Origin: Trichomonas vaginalis G3
Taxonomy: Eukaryota; Parabasalia; Trichomonadida; Trichomonadidae
Length of the DNA stretch: 64,000 nt
Assembly: GCF_026262505.1 (NCBI RefSeq)
Contig: NC_067207.1
Location: 16,336,082 to 16,400,081 of the forward strand
Direction: 5' to 3'
In this document: piece by piece, positions 48,745 to 58,926 of the stretch
How positions within the stretch are numbered: the first letter of the stretch is position 1
Layout of the letters: each line of letters begins with the position of its first letter
Notes under the pieces: generated by a model
Databases searched by the model: none
Seen by the model: the letters and a program-made list of their open reading frames with translations, nothing else
Told to the model about the DNA's origin: nothing
Translations under genes and position numbers: made by a program

Positions 48745-49311
48745 TCATACACGGCAGCAGCCTTCTTCATTGCCTCCTTGTGGCTGTGAAATTGCATATT
48801 GGATAGCTGTATCAAAAACATCTTTAACGCCGTCGGCACGTAACGCTGAGCATTCAACGTATCCGATTGCATTGATAGCTTTGGCCTTCTCTGTGCCTTG
48901 CTCTGGTGTAAGTGGTTTGCCACGTTTCAATGATTCTGGATCTTGGCGCAAATCTGTCTTGGTTCCAACCAATAAAATTTTTGGATCTTTAACGAACTGT
49001 GATAATTCTGGTAACCAAATATTTTCGATATTGTCGAAAGAGGCTTTATCAACGACTGAAAAGCATAATAAAAACACACTAGTATTTGCGTATCATAAAG
49101 TTCTAAGGTTTTCTAATTCTTCTTGACCAGCTGTATCCCATAACTGTACATTTACAACTTGATCTTCAACCTTAACTTTAGCTGTGTAGTTATCGAAAAC
49201 AGTTGGGATGTATGTCTTCGGGAATTCACCTTTAGAATAAACGACAAGGAGGCATGTCTTTCCGACAGCACCATCGCCTACAACAACAAGCTTGGTTCCT
49301 GAAGCAGACAT
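48745..49311 (-). pseudogene. Rac/Rho-family GTPase with an in-frame TGA
   Basis: Clear Rho-family protein. P-loop [11 protein letters not shown], switch I ([20 protein letters not shown]), switch [19 protein letters not shown] in GTKTDLR, SALRADGVKDVF, and a C-terminal CCRV that could be prenylated. At 188 codons the length fits. The frame is interrupted once, at 49093-49095, by TGA where the family has serine (RTL-TGA-YANTSVFLLC). Reading continues in the same frame on both sides, so there is no frameshift or intron. Either a recent nonsense mutation (TCA to TGA), a base-calling error or readthrough. Rac proteins control actin and membrane dynamics. Confidence 0.85.
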
Positions 49312-49391
49312 TTAGAATTAAAAGTAACCGCTTGAACTTTTTCTTAAGGTCTAATAAAAGTGACAATTTAATGTTTTCATTTTTTTCGTAA

Positions 49392-49559
49392 TTACATCAA
49401 GACTTGTCCCGGCTCGTGTACAGGTATGCTTAAATAAAGCGTAGGATAAATATCTTTCTTATTATTCTTTGCTTTTTGAGTCTCTGGAATTGTTTTCAGA
49501 GGCGGAATGGATTTCTGAGGAAAAGCGTGAAATTGATTAGTTTCAGTCTGCATATTCAT
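49392..49559 (-). CDS. Possible small protein, 55 residues
   Basis: Starts MNMQTETNQFHAFPQKSIPP and ends SIPVHEPGQVLM, with a lysine-rich centre. The composition (proline, glutamine, histidine, few isoleucine/asparagine runs) is much less AT-driven than chance frames here, and the frame sits upstream of the Rac-like gene on the same strand. No family recognised; only moderately supported. Confidence 0.45.
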   Translation of the reverse strand: MNMQTETNQFHAFPQKSIPPLKTIPETQKAKNNKKDIYPTLYLSIPVHEPGQVLM

Positions 49560-50507
49560 TTTAGATCAAACAAATTAAAATATTTTTCGAGATCGATTTT
49601 GAAAAAAAAATCATTTGATTTTTCATTCGGAATAAAATAAAATTTATGTTTCTCATTGATGATATAGCTAATTTTTTGTATTTTGGAGCCAATTAATTAA
49701 AGTTCGAATTTTTTATTGTCATGTGAATTGCCGAACTCTACTGAATATCGAACCATATAATAGTGATGAAAAGAAAATAAAGAGACTGTAATACATTGAA
49801 ACGAATTCAATTTTTGAAGAAAAATAAAATTTGGGAAATTTCACAGAGTACTTTTAGAATTCTTTGAGTTATATAAAAATATTATAAAGTAGTCATAATG
49901 ACATTTTAATGATTAAAATAGTTTGAATAAAAAAATTTTATGATCAAGCAATTTTCAAATAAATAAGTATCTAATGTGTATTGCTCAAATTAATAATGTA
50001 TATGGCATATATTTATATGGATTAGAGAAATTTCAAAAAATAATTAAATCGTAAAATAAGAAGATAAGTACAATAAGAATTTAATAACGATTAATTTGAG
50101 ATAATAGTAAAAGTAATAATTATTTGTATTTGAAATAGGAAATAAAAATATATATACGTAAAGGAGTAAAACATCACTTGTGAAGATTGTTTTAATAGTG
50201 TAAAGATGAAACCATGTTTGATGGTCAGTCATTGGAAGATGATTTTTTTTTGAAAAAAAAATCAAACGAGATGCTATGGGCAATAATTTGGTAATGAATT
50301 TAATTGATTACTATAAGCTATGATTAATGATAGTATGTCTCACAAGAATCGGTAAAAGCTAAGACGATTTTGTGAATATAAAAAGTTATCGGTTTGATCT
50401 CAAAAACGGAATTTATTTTTAAGTCACCTCTATTAAAAAATTGAAAAAGAATTTTACATCTAATTCAATTATCTTTCAATCATATGACAAATTGAAAAAA
50501 AGTAATT
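49560..50507. other. Intergenic gap, ~950 bp
   Basis: Very AT-rich. No gene recognised. The last bases contain the pol III T-run that ends the adjacent tRNA. Confidence 0.6.
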
Positions 50508-50579
50508 GCCTACGACTGGAGTTGAACCGGCGACCTTGCGCTTACAAGGCGCACGCAATAATCACTATGCTACGCAGGC
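50508..50579 (-). tRNA. tRNA-Thr (anticodon UGU)
   Basis: 72 nt. Acceptor arms GCCTGCG and CGTAGGC pair (one G-T). Anticodon stem TGCGC/GCGCA with loop CTTGTAA gives anticodon TGT. The T-arm B box GGTTCAACTCC matches the consensus. No intron. A run of seven T follows on the minus strand (50495-50502 on plus as A's), a good pol III terminator. One C-A mismatch in the T stem and a three-pair D stem lower the structural score a little. Confidence 0.88.
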
Positions 50580-50642
50580 TGTACATTTAAAAAAAATTAA
50601 TTTATACTACATGATTAAAAGTCTAATAAGAAAGTAATTGAA

Positions 50643-51464
50643 ATGAGTCAAAATATTTATTTGATGACTGAAAAGGTTGATGTTTGGCGAATGATTCGTA
50701 TGTTAACTTCAGATAAAGGAGATGTCGAAGTACTAAATGAGAAAAATCTTAAAAAACTAGTTCAACAACTCCGTTCTGATAATTCTCAATATCAAAGCTT
50801 TTATCAATTTTTGGATAAACGTGCTGAAAGCTCTTCATCTCAAACCAGATATCTTACCCTTCAATTAACAAATTACTTTTTTATCAGATCAGCTCATTTT
50901 CGTCATGAAGTTTGCAATTCATATTTATTCGGATTTTTACAAAAGTTTTATGATAAATTACCATCTCCAAAGAAGTTTGCAGAAAAGATAGAACATTATT
51001 TTCCTATTATTATTCAAATTTGGAGCGAAGATTATAAACATATCTACCCACAACTTAGTTACCTACCACAACAGTTTCCTTCCAATAAATCAGTAAAAAT
51101 GACACGCCAAGAAAGAATAAACCTAACGAATGCTAAATTGTTATCACAAAACTTTAAAAAAGAATACGAGCCATTCTTAAATAAGATAGAAAATCTCATT
51201 AAACTACTCAGTCCTCCAGATGCAGATCAATTTCCTCCATCTGATGAATATTTTTCTTTAGTAAAAGAAAATTTGATGATTGAGCGAAAACCAATGGAAA
51301 GATGCCTAGCTGATCTTAGTTGGGTAACAACTATTACAAAAAGAGCAGCAGGTGATACTGATATTCATACTCAAATGAGTGAGCTCTACAAAAGGGCCCA
51401 AACATTATCTGATAGTATGACTGGATATAATGATGATGAATTCGAAGAAGTAGAAACTATATAA
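50643..51464 (+). CDS. UVSSA-like VHS-domain protein, 273 residues
   Basis: Residues ~30-165 look like the VHS/ENTH-like domain of UVSSA: LRSDNSQYQSFYQFLDKRAE, QTRYLTLQLTNYFFIRSAHF, RHEVCNSYLFGFLQKF, then LPSPKKFAEKIEHYFPIIIQ and IWSEDYKHIYPQL. The family has the same 'RL.ALQL...LF.RS..FR' and 'LP.P...A..L+...+..+..W...F...Y..L' order. UVSSA stabilises CSB at stalled RNA polymerase II in transcription-coupled repair. The C-terminal half is helical, with an acidic end. The plant/animal C-terminal zinc-finger region of UVSSA is not present. Could instead be another VHS-type trafficking protein. Confidence 0.55.
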   Translation: MSQNIYLMTEKVDVWRMIRMLTSDKGDVEVLNEKNLKKLVQQLRSDNSQYQSFYQFLDKRAESSSSQTRYLTLQLTNYFFIRSAHFRHEVCNSYLFGFLQKFYDKLPSPKKFAEKIEHYFPIIIQIWSEDYKHIYPQLSYLPQQFPSNKSVKMTRQERINLTNAKLLSQNFKKEYEPFLNKIENLIKLLSPPDADQFPPSDEYFSLVKENLMIERKPMERCLADLSWVTTITKRAAGDTDIHTQMSELYKRAQTLSDSMTGYNDDEFEEVETI

Positions 51465-52973
51465 TGCTCTATGTTTGTAAAATTAATAAAATATTTTCAT
51501 GGTACTCAATTTTTTGTAAGTTTACATACATACACTAAGTCTATTCGTAATTTAATGTGCAAAAAACAAAAGAAATTGATATTCCTCAAAATCTCTTAAA
51601 TTTGATTTCGGTTGGGAATAAAGCAGAAATTTTATATGTCAAAATGGGGTTTCAATAATTATATTAATTGTGCACTGTTAAGATGTTTAATATTAAATCT
51701 TGAACTTACAATAGTTTAGAAATCTAACAATGAAATATATTTTCCTTGATGTTTTGTGAGTATTAAATGATTTTCGCAATAATATGCTAGGAGTTGTATA
51801 CTACAATTCATATTTCCTCGGAAGTTGGAAATTTTAAATTAGATTTGTTATTACTAATCGATTTGAGAGGCTAGTAATCTCATGAACATCATTATCATCA
51901 TTGAATCTAATGATAACATGTGAATAGATATCAAGTTTACTCTTGATTTCTTTATGATTGATAATTCTGACAAAATTTTCAAATTGATCGGAAGTTAAGG
52001 GTGCACACGAGAGGATCATGCAAACTTCAGAATTTAGAACCTTATTTTTAGGCATTATCTTGGCTACCTATTTAGGCTCGAAAAGCAAAAAATATCAAAA
52101 AATACAACTTGACTCCATTATGACCCTTTCATGGAGGTAGTTTTTATCCGCTAGTATTTTCCCTTTGAATCTCTTTACAATTCGAAATCAAATTCAAAAC
52201 TCAGTAGAAGAAAGGAAGAATCGACTTACTACGGTTGTAATACGAATAAATACATATATTTAATTATTTTTATTTACATAATAATTGTTTGAAGCTCATA
52301 TTCCATCAAATTTTTAAATAAAAACATTAAAATGTTGAAAATGTTCATATATTTTAATAGGGTTTTGGCACTTTATTGAGGAATTACTACATACATAGTC
52401 GAACTGAACTTGATATTTTGAAATTTAAATTATTTATCAAAATTAAAATTTAACTTGAAATTTATAATTATTTAGTCATATTTTGCATAATTCTAAGTAG
52501 ATTTTGTAAAAAATCAAGAAAGAAAAATTTTAACGTGCTTTATTTTTTCTTTTTTATAATAATACATATTATTATATAATTAACATATTCATAATGTTTC
52601 ACCCTTTCAAAAATATAATCCTCCTCCTCTCAAATAAACGTACATACGGGTGGCCTCTTTTTTCAAAAAATTAAAATTTGAAATTTTGGGCTCAAATATT
52701 AGAGATTTTTTCAACCTTCAACGATATATGTTGTCTATATCAGACCTCCTTTCTTTTTGATACTTAACATTGTTCCTAAATCTTAGCCGTTAAGGCTGTT
52801 CTGAAAATATTTTTTTTTCGAAAAAATTCGAAAAAAATTCTTAAAATTCAAAAATCCCTTAATTCCTGAGGATTTTGGAAAAAAGTTTTTACATGAACAT
52901 GTGTATATTATATGAAGTATATTGATAAGGTAAAAATCAAATTTTATTGCATATTCATCGAGAAAATAAACTA

Positions 52974-54237
52974 CCCAGATTTTCCTTACTTTTACCACCT
53001 CTCTAAAGCTGGGGACACCGCCTATCGTTTGGAGTAGCTATTAAATAGAACCACCAAGGGTATTTTTCGAACTGCCGGTGTAGTGGAAACATCCGACATA
53101 ATGATTCATTATGCCAAGGTTTGATTCCCATTTAGCCAATTTTTTTCTTTTTTGGATCATGAATTTTTTTTTGGGTCACTATAAGATTTGTTTCATGTTC
53201 TAAATCTGCTGCATATGTAATCTATTTTTATTTACCTATTTTTTAAAAATCTATTGGATTGCCAAATTTGAATATATTTAAAATCATAAAAATCCAAAAA
53301 AACTATAAATATATGTTTTATGCATAGTGCCGATACTCAAATATCAGATTACTTAGATCCATGAATAATATCCGAATTTTTTTTCTTAAAATTAAACTTC
53401 AAAACTTCTTGCAATCTTATTCTTCATCTATTGTAAATTTTTAAAACCATTTTTTAAAATAATTTTGCGTAAATTTTATTCTCATGTTGTTTTAATCGAA
53501 AATTGATACATTTTCAAAAAAATAATATTGACTTATGAAATTCATTTTTAAGGTGAAATAGTATTGTTTTTATTAAAGTATATGAATAATATATAAAAAA
53601 TTAATGAATAATATAAGCAGATTTTTAGTTTACAACAAATATGAGCAATGCAATTTCAAACTTTTGCTGGCAATTTCGATATTGCTCAAGTTTGTAGTAT
53701 TTGTGATACCTATAACATCGGCTTAATCAAAATTCGATTTTTCTTATGAGTTATTGAGAAAATTTGATTGCAATGAGAAGGATTTCGACGTTTTTGATAA
53801 ACTAAGAGCTGAGCTTTAGGGGTTCAGTTCATTTATGGCTGTAGTTTGATGCGTAGATCTCTTTTTTATTGTAAATTCTTTCAGCATGGAGATCGAGAAT
53901 GAATCTTTTGAGAACTTTATGAGTTTTTACACCCGTAAAGAGGTCCTTCGAGGAAAGATAGTCCAGACTACATGAAGATGTGGGTTAACCAAAAAAATCC
54001 GATGGTTGCCCCATATTCATGTAGATCTTCGAAAAAATGAGCACCAAAAAAGCCAAAAAAATAGGCTTTTTATTGGATTTGTACACTAGATCAATAACCT
54101 ATTTAGGATCTGACACTCTTTTTAGCCAGAGATATGAGGTCCTTTCTAGGAAAACGATCTATTCATCCATAAAAAAAATGAATTATCGTTTTCCACAGAA
54201 ATTACATGGGGAGTGGTAAAAGTAAGGAAAATCTGGG
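52974..54237. mobile_element. Mariner/Tc1-like element, 1264 bp, nested
   Basis: Perfect ~25-bp inverted ends (CCCAGATTTTCCTTACTTTT...) flanked on each side by TA (52972-52973 and 54238-54239), the Tc1/mariner target duplication. Copy 1 of the host repeat has an uninterrupted AGTTAACGAAG at the matching place, confirming the insertion point. The length is close to that of mariners (~1.3 kb). No intact transposase frame; a 60-residue frame at 54037-54219 may be a remnant. Either a decayed or a non-autonomous copy. Confidence 0.7.
53073..53137 (+). ncRNA. tRNA-like segment inside the mariner-like element
   Basis: CCGGTGTAGTGGAAACATCC resembles a tRNA A box/D arm. A palindromic stem-loop follows in the anticodon-arm position (CATAATGATTCATTATG). 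GGTTTGATTCC is a near-perfect B box, and a T-run comes ~18 bp later. Acceptor arms do not pair, so this is at best a tRNA-derived fossil or pol III promoter piece. Confidence 0.35.
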
Positions 54238-54513
54238 TAACGAATCCCTCAAAATTGAGAGGGTAATCCTCCTCCTCTCAAATAAACGTACATACGGGTG
54301 CACCCTTAAAAATCAGATATTTGTGGAGAAAAATGCCTTATATAAATAATAAAAACATTTCTATTGAAAAATAATTGAAGCTCCCATCTCAAAGATTTCT
54401 GTCAGAGCTTGATTTGGTTAACGATTTTTACAAAATAATGTTTAGCTATGTCTTTTACATGTGTATTAAGAAATCAAAAGATTTTTATTGCAGTTCAAAA
54501 AGTGAAGAAATAA

Positions 54514-55098
54514 ATGAAAGTTCGATCGGATAAAGAGTTTCCGCACAAGGTAGTTCTTCTCGGTGACTCACGAGTAGGTAAAACATCCCTTCTTTCAAGT
54601 CAAATGCATAAAGAAAAGCATTTATCTCAAAATCCGACCATTGGTTGTCAATGTAATGATGTTGAAATGTTTGTTGATAATCAAAAAGTATCAATTCAGG
54701 TATGGGATACAGCTGGACAAGAAATATATAGAGCACTCGTTCCAATATATCTTCGAGATGCCCATGCTGCAATAATCGTTTACGACATTACAGATATGAA
54801 GTCTTTCAAAGCACTTCCAGAGTGGATGAATACACTTTTTGGTATTTTCCCACAAAATTCTCCTTTATTTTTTGTGGCAAATAAAATAGACTTAGAAGAA
54901 ACGCGACAAGTTGAAGATGCAGACGGAGAAGAATTTGCACGAAAGAATGGTGGTCAGTTCCATCGTACTAGTGCTCTCTCAGGAGAAGGAATTGAAGAAT
55001 TATTTAAGGCTGTCGCCAAAGCACTTCTTCAAAGTCAAGTAACAATGAATGAGCAAGTTCTCATTCCAGCAGATAAAAAGAAAGATGGTTGTTGTTAA
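54514..55098 (+). CDS. Rab-family small GTPase, 194 residues
   Basis: P-loop GDSRVGKTSLL, switch region QNPTIGCQCNDVEMFVDNQK, WDTAGQEIYRALVPIYLRDA, YDITD, NKIDLEE, and SALSGEGIEELF. The C-terminus ends DKKKDGCC, giving a double-cysteine geranylgeranylation site. The RabF-like IYRALVPIYLRDA segment places it in the Rab rather than the Rho group. It would regulate vesicle trafficking. Rabs are greatly expanded in trichomonads, so no subtype is assigned. Lies 204 bp after the repeat element. Confidence 0.92.
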   Translation: MKVRSDKEFPHKVVLLGDSRVGKTSLLSSQMHKEKHLSQNPTIGCQCNDVEMFVDNQKVSIQVWDTAGQEIYRALVPIYLRDAHAAIIVYDITDMKSFKALPEWMNTLFGIFPQNSPLFFVANKIDLEETRQVEDADGEEFARKNGGQFHRTSALSGEGIEELFKAVAKALLQSQVTMNEQVLIPADKKKDGCC

Positions 55099-55452
55099 TT
55101 AACTTTACCAATGTATTGATATGTATAAAATAAACTTTATATTCGACTTTATAATTGGCGTCTTTACCAAATATGCTAATTAATACAATGAAATAAATAG
55201 TCTTCTTTTCTATTAATAATTGCTAAATTTTTAAAATTTACAGAGTTAATATTGAAAAGTCTAGAATATTAAAGGCTTATCTGCATTATCTTGATTGCTA
55301 AGCATTTCTTGTGAATATCTAACTTATAACTATAAAAAATTCAGTTTTCTCATAAAGCATTGTATATAATTTAGCATAAAGAATAAGAAATTAAAAGTTA
55401 TCTTATGTTAATAATAGTAACATGGTTAATCATTTATTAACAAACAAAAAAA
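55099..55452. other. Intergenic gap
   Basis: AT-rich spacer between convergent genes; nothing recognised. Confidence 0.6.
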
Positions 55453-56886
55453 TTATAATTGATTAAGTTCCTTTCTTAAAACATTTTCAAAGTTTGTGGA
55501 ATCAACTATGATGTTCTGCATACTAAATAGATTAGTACATATGATTGATTGGCACTCGACAATGCCATCCCAGCAATCTTTCAAAATTTGGTTGTCTGTA
55601 CTGATAAATTCGCTCTCAAGAGAAGCAACATATTTAATAAACTTCAATCCTGCACCTTTGGCAGCAGTTTGATACCAATTGAGGCAGGAATATTTATATG
55701 GATTGATTTCAATCAAAATTGATGATGGTTTCATGAAAACAAGGCTGGATAATGCAGGAGAAGTAGGTCCTATTAATACATCTGCTTGAGATACTTCTCT
55801 AATCTGCTCAATTTTCGATAATTTATTTAATTCTATTATAGAAATGTTATAATCTGGGAACAATTTCTTGATTACATCTACAACATCATTTATATTTCGG
55901 ATTACGCCGGTTCCTGTGTTTTGGTGAATAATAACTTTTTTCTCGTTGGATTTTTTAATATCTAGCTGAGAGAGTAGTATATTTCGAAGATTTATTGTTT
56001 GGTTTGGCTTTATATCATAGTTGTAATAATATGATTCACTTCCGATTGCAATTTTATCTATTCCGAAAGAAAAACTTTCAAAACAGTGGGGTTCTTGGAG
56101 TCGTTCGATATCAACGTTTGATAAAAGATATGAAAGCATTGGCGGGTATTCGAATTTTAATGTTGTAAATATTCTTTCATTTTGTGTGTATTCTCTGTCT
56201 TTTACGAGATGTAAATAAATGGAAACCACATTATCATATAAATCTCCCCATAAATTACGATTGGATCTATCAACGCCGATGATAAAAGATTGATTTGGAA
56301 TAAATGTAGCATCTTGGAACATTGTGTTTGTAGTTTTCATTTTATATTGCAATCTATTGTAATCCAAATCGAGAGGTGGAGTTCTTGGTCCCAAAGTAAG
56401 GAAGATATCGTCAAATTTTATTTCATATGGACTTAAAACATAATATACACCTTGTTTTATACATAGATTATGCGCTTTGCAAACTCTATTTACCCAATTT
56501 GTTCCGTTACATGCAATATTTAAAGTAGGTAACGAAAAATCTTTTTGAAAAATTGTAAATTGCTGCGTTTTCAGTGTAATCCTTGCTTTCCCTCCAACAG
56601 ATAGAGGAATACTACACTTATAACCTTTGCAAAATTTAGATATTCCAAATTCAATATGAATTCCTGAAGAATTTTGTTGAAATATAACATTTTTTGGATT
56701 TCTCCATAGAGAAAATGTAAGATTCCTACTATCATTTGATAATTTTGGAAAAGAAATGAATGAAAAAATTAAAGGAATTGGAGAAATATAATGTGTTAGG
56801 ATAACTTCTATTAACAAAAAAATAACAGAAGCTGCATAACATATAATAAATTGTTTATTGGTCGGAAATGTCTTTGATTTTATCAT
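55453..56886 (-). CDS. GT61-like (DUF563) type II membrane glycosyltransferase, 477 residues
   Basis: An N-terminal transmembrane anchor (about 13-35: FIICYAASVIFLLIEVILTH) precedes a lumenal domain with cysteine pairs. The core has NRNLWGDLYDNVVSIYLHLV (family NxxHxxxD/FxxF-like region) and, near the C-terminus, IREVSQADVLIGPTSPALSS followed by LVFMKPSSILIEINPY, the typical GT61 'm..advlig.hGA.Lt...fm.pgs.viEi.P' order. It would transfer a sugar in the Golgi or ER; donor and acceptor unknown. The usual HGA is GPTSPA here. Inr-like TCATTTTTTA lies 17 bp upstream. Confidence 0.78.
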   Translation of the reverse strand: MIKSKTFPTNKQFIICYAASVIFLLIEVILTHYISPIPLIFSFISFPKLSNDSRNLTFSLWRNPKNVIFQQNSSGIHIEFGISKFCKGYKCSIPLSVGGKARITLKTQQFTIFQKDFSLPTLNIACNGTNWVNRVCKAHNLCIKQGVYYVLSPYEIKFDDIFLTLGPRTPPLDLDYNRLQYKMKTTNTMFQDATFIPNQSFIIGVDRSNRNLWGDLYDNVVSIYLHLVKDREYTQNERIFTTLKFEYPPMLSYLLSNVDIERLQEPHCFESFSFGIDKIAIGSESYYYNYDIKPNQTINLRNILLSQLDIKKSNEKKVIIHQNTGTGVIRNINDVVDVIKKLFPDYNISIIELNKLSKIEQIREVSQADVLIGPTSPALSSLVFMKPSSILIEINPYKYSCLNWYQTAAKGAGLKFIKYVASLESEFISTDNQILKDCWDGIVECQSIICTNLFSMQNIIVDSTNFENVLRKELNQL

Positions 56887-56902
56887 TTATTTCCGCCAAA
56901 AA

Positions 56903-56912
56903 TAAAAAATGA
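56903..56912 (-). promoter_or_regulatory. Inr-like element of the GT61-like gene
   Basis: On the minus strand TCATTTTTTA, about 17-26 bp before the ATG at 56886. Matches the trichomonad initiator TCA+1-Py-T. Confidence 0.5.
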
Positions 56913-56985
56913 AAAAAAAAGTGAAAAAATAAAGACGTTTGCAACTTATTCTTTAACCAACTTATTTAGAGGATTTATAAACTTT

Positions 56986-58926
56986 TCAATACCAAAAAAT
57001 AGATTTATCAAAATAATGCAATATGATATCAGCTGAAATGCTGAATATATGAATCAAAACTTGCCCAATAAATACCAATCCAATTGTTTTGAAAATCAAC
57101 CTTAATAAGCGATTAGAAAATGTTCCTGCTATTTTCCACATTGTGAAGGCGACACCCAAAAATACTAAAACAGTTTTTACACAGGGGTTACCAATTTGAT
57201 ATCTCCCCCAGAAGTAATCGAACATTATTTCTAAGATATCATTGTTTTTGAACTCCTTGTTAGAATAAGAACTTGCATCACGCATGGTAAATAAAGCTAC
57301 CATTTCGCTTTTCTTCTCCAAAAAATCAAGTAAAGCTTGGTTATCCTCATTGTCAATATCAGAAACCTCGCGGCTATACTCTTTCCGACCACGCATAATA
57401 GCAATATCAAGGGGAGTCTGTTCATTCTCATTTAAAGAATTTATATCGGCACCGTGAGAAATTATCAGTTCGGCGTTTTCCTTATTAGACATTAATGCTG
57501 CTATATGCAGAGGTGTATTTCCATGAATGTTTTGTCCAATGATGTTTACACCTTTTGAAAGTAGAAGGGCAATTAAATCATTGTTGCTGCTTTTCAAATC
57601 AAAAGTTATATAATCAAGATACTCAAACACTTGGTTAAAACGTCTCAGAGTTATCTCCATGAACTCTTTATTGTTATACAATAATGCATAAGCAATAGCA
57701 TTATTTCCAAATTTATCTGTTACGCTGATTCTAGCGCCATCGGATATAAGAAATTGAACAATTTCTTTATAATTCAAAAGTGATGCCAACATAAGAGGAG
57801 TGAGACCATATCTGTTTGAATTTTCATTTATTTCTGTACCATGTTTAATTAGAAATTCAATAACTTTTTTATTTCTAAATATGGTTGCTGTATGAAGCAA
57901 TGAAAAATTACTTTTTGGATCATGAATGTTGATATCAGCACCATGTGAAACAAGTAACTCCACCAAAACAGAATTATTAACAGATACGGCAACATTAAGT
58001 GGACGTCCTAATATTTTCTCCAATGCTTCAATATCGCTTCCAAATGAAATAAAATCTTTTGCAATGTCTGTTTGATTTTCAGTAATTGCCAAATGAAGAG
58101 CTGTTCCACCATCCGGATCTGACGCTCTGATGTTTCCGCCATTAGCATACAAATATTTACAAAGATCTCTAATATGATAAACTGGAGAAAATACCAAACA
58201 CCCATTGATATCATGATATTCAAGTAAATAAATAAGAAAAACCTCAAGATTTAGATATTTATGACATAGAGGTAGTATTGGCATGTGAAATCCGGAAATT
58301 TGTATCTTGTAATCAGTAATCAATCTCATAATAATACCTGAATTATGAGATGCAATTGCAGCTTCAATTGGAGATGTATCAGGTGTTTGTTCATTCAAAC
58401 ATTTTTCAATGATATATTTACTTTGTCCTTTAATTGCTTCGTCAAGACATTTTTTGGTGATTCTCACATTATATCCTGTTCTTAATAACTCAAAACAAAA
58501 TCTTGCGCCATTTAAACAGCAACTTTCAAGTAATTCACTAAGATCAATTTTTTCACTTTTTAAGAATTGTCGTAAAGCTTCTTCATCATCATTTAATATT
58601 GCCTCTTTATAGGTATTTTTAATGACATTATCATATTCAGAAAGAAATGAAATATTCAAACTGTTTTCGCAATGATATTCTTCAGACAATTTTTTCATAA
58701 TCTCTATATACGCATGACGATAACATAAACGAGTTTCACTAACTACTTTTATCTTGCCAATTATCTCTTGTGCAGTAAAATATCCAGTATCAATCAAGTT
58801 AACCTTGATATCGTTGAATAATCCGTTTGTTAAACTTTTTTGATCTGAATTTATTCTGTAAATTTCATCCCATGTGTTGATATATCTCTGATATTTATTA
58901 TTAAGTGTTTCATAATGGACAGCCAT
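56986..58926 (-). CDS. Ankyrin-repeat protein with C-terminal membrane segments, 646 residues
   Basis: ATG 58926 chosen (MAVHYETLNNKYQRYINTWD), which gives the N-terminal helical domain common in trichomonad ankyrin proteins; upstream in-frame ATGs at 58968 and 58941 are alternatives. About nine ankyrin repeats span residues ~260-545 (GGTALHLAITENQTDIAKDF, FSLLHTATIFRNKKVIEFLI, YGLTPLMLASLLNYKEIVQF, GNTPLHIAALMSNKENAELI). Two hydrophobic segments near the C-terminus (about 575-640: VLVFLGVAFTMWKIAG and LIFKTIGLVFIGQVLIHIFS) suggest membrane anchoring. This is one of the largest gene families of T. vaginalis. Binding partners unknown. Confidence 0.85.
   Translation of the reverse strand: MAVHYETLNNKYQRYINTWDEIYRINSDQKSLTNGLFNDIKVNLIDTGYFTAQEIIGKIKVVSETRLCYRHAYIEIMKKLSEEYHCENSLNISFLSEYDNVIKNTYKEAILNDDEEALRQFLKSEKIDLSELLESCCLNGARFCFELLRTGYNVRITKKCLDEAIKGQSKYIIEKCLNEQTPDTSPIEAAIASHNSGIIMRLITDYKIQISGFHMPILPLCHKYLNLEVFLIYLLEYHDINGCLVFSPVYHIRDLCKYLYANGGNIRASDPDGGTALHLAITENQTDIAKDFISFGSDIEALEKILGRPLNVAVSVNNSVLVELLVSHGADINIHDPKSNFSLLHTATIFRNKKVIEFLIKHGTEINENSNRYGLTPLMLASLLNYKEIVQFLISDGARISVTDKFGNNAIAYALLYNNKEFMEITLRRFNQVFEYLDYITFDLKSSNNDLIALLLSKGVNIIGQNIHGNTPLHIAALMSNKENAELIISHGADINSLNENEQTPLDIAIMRGRKEYSREVSDIDNEDNQALLDFLEKKSEMVALFTMRDASSYSNKEFKNNDILEIMFDYFWGRYQIGNPCVKTVLVFLGVAFTMWKIAGTFSNRLLRLIFKTIGLVFIGQVLIHIFSISADIILHYFDKSIFWY

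Larger units (their letters stand above)
51995..54309. mobile_element. TTAA-flanked repeat element, copy 2, interrupted
   Basis: Starts TTAAGGGTGCACACGAGAGG and ends CATACGGGTGCACCCTTAA. Collinear with 36600-37625 on both sides of an insertion at 52974-54237. Removing the insertion leaves ~1.05 kb, matching copy 1. The internal duplicate of the right-end word (CTCAAATAAACGTACAT near 52637) is also kept. No transposase seen. The surrounding gap 51465-51994 shows nothing further. Confidence 0.65.

Noticed and set aside
48745-49311. A spliceosomal intron in the Rac-like gene
   Set aside because: No GTATGT...ACTAACACACAG-type trichomonad intron signals near the interruption, and the frame and family alignment continue across it without a gap.
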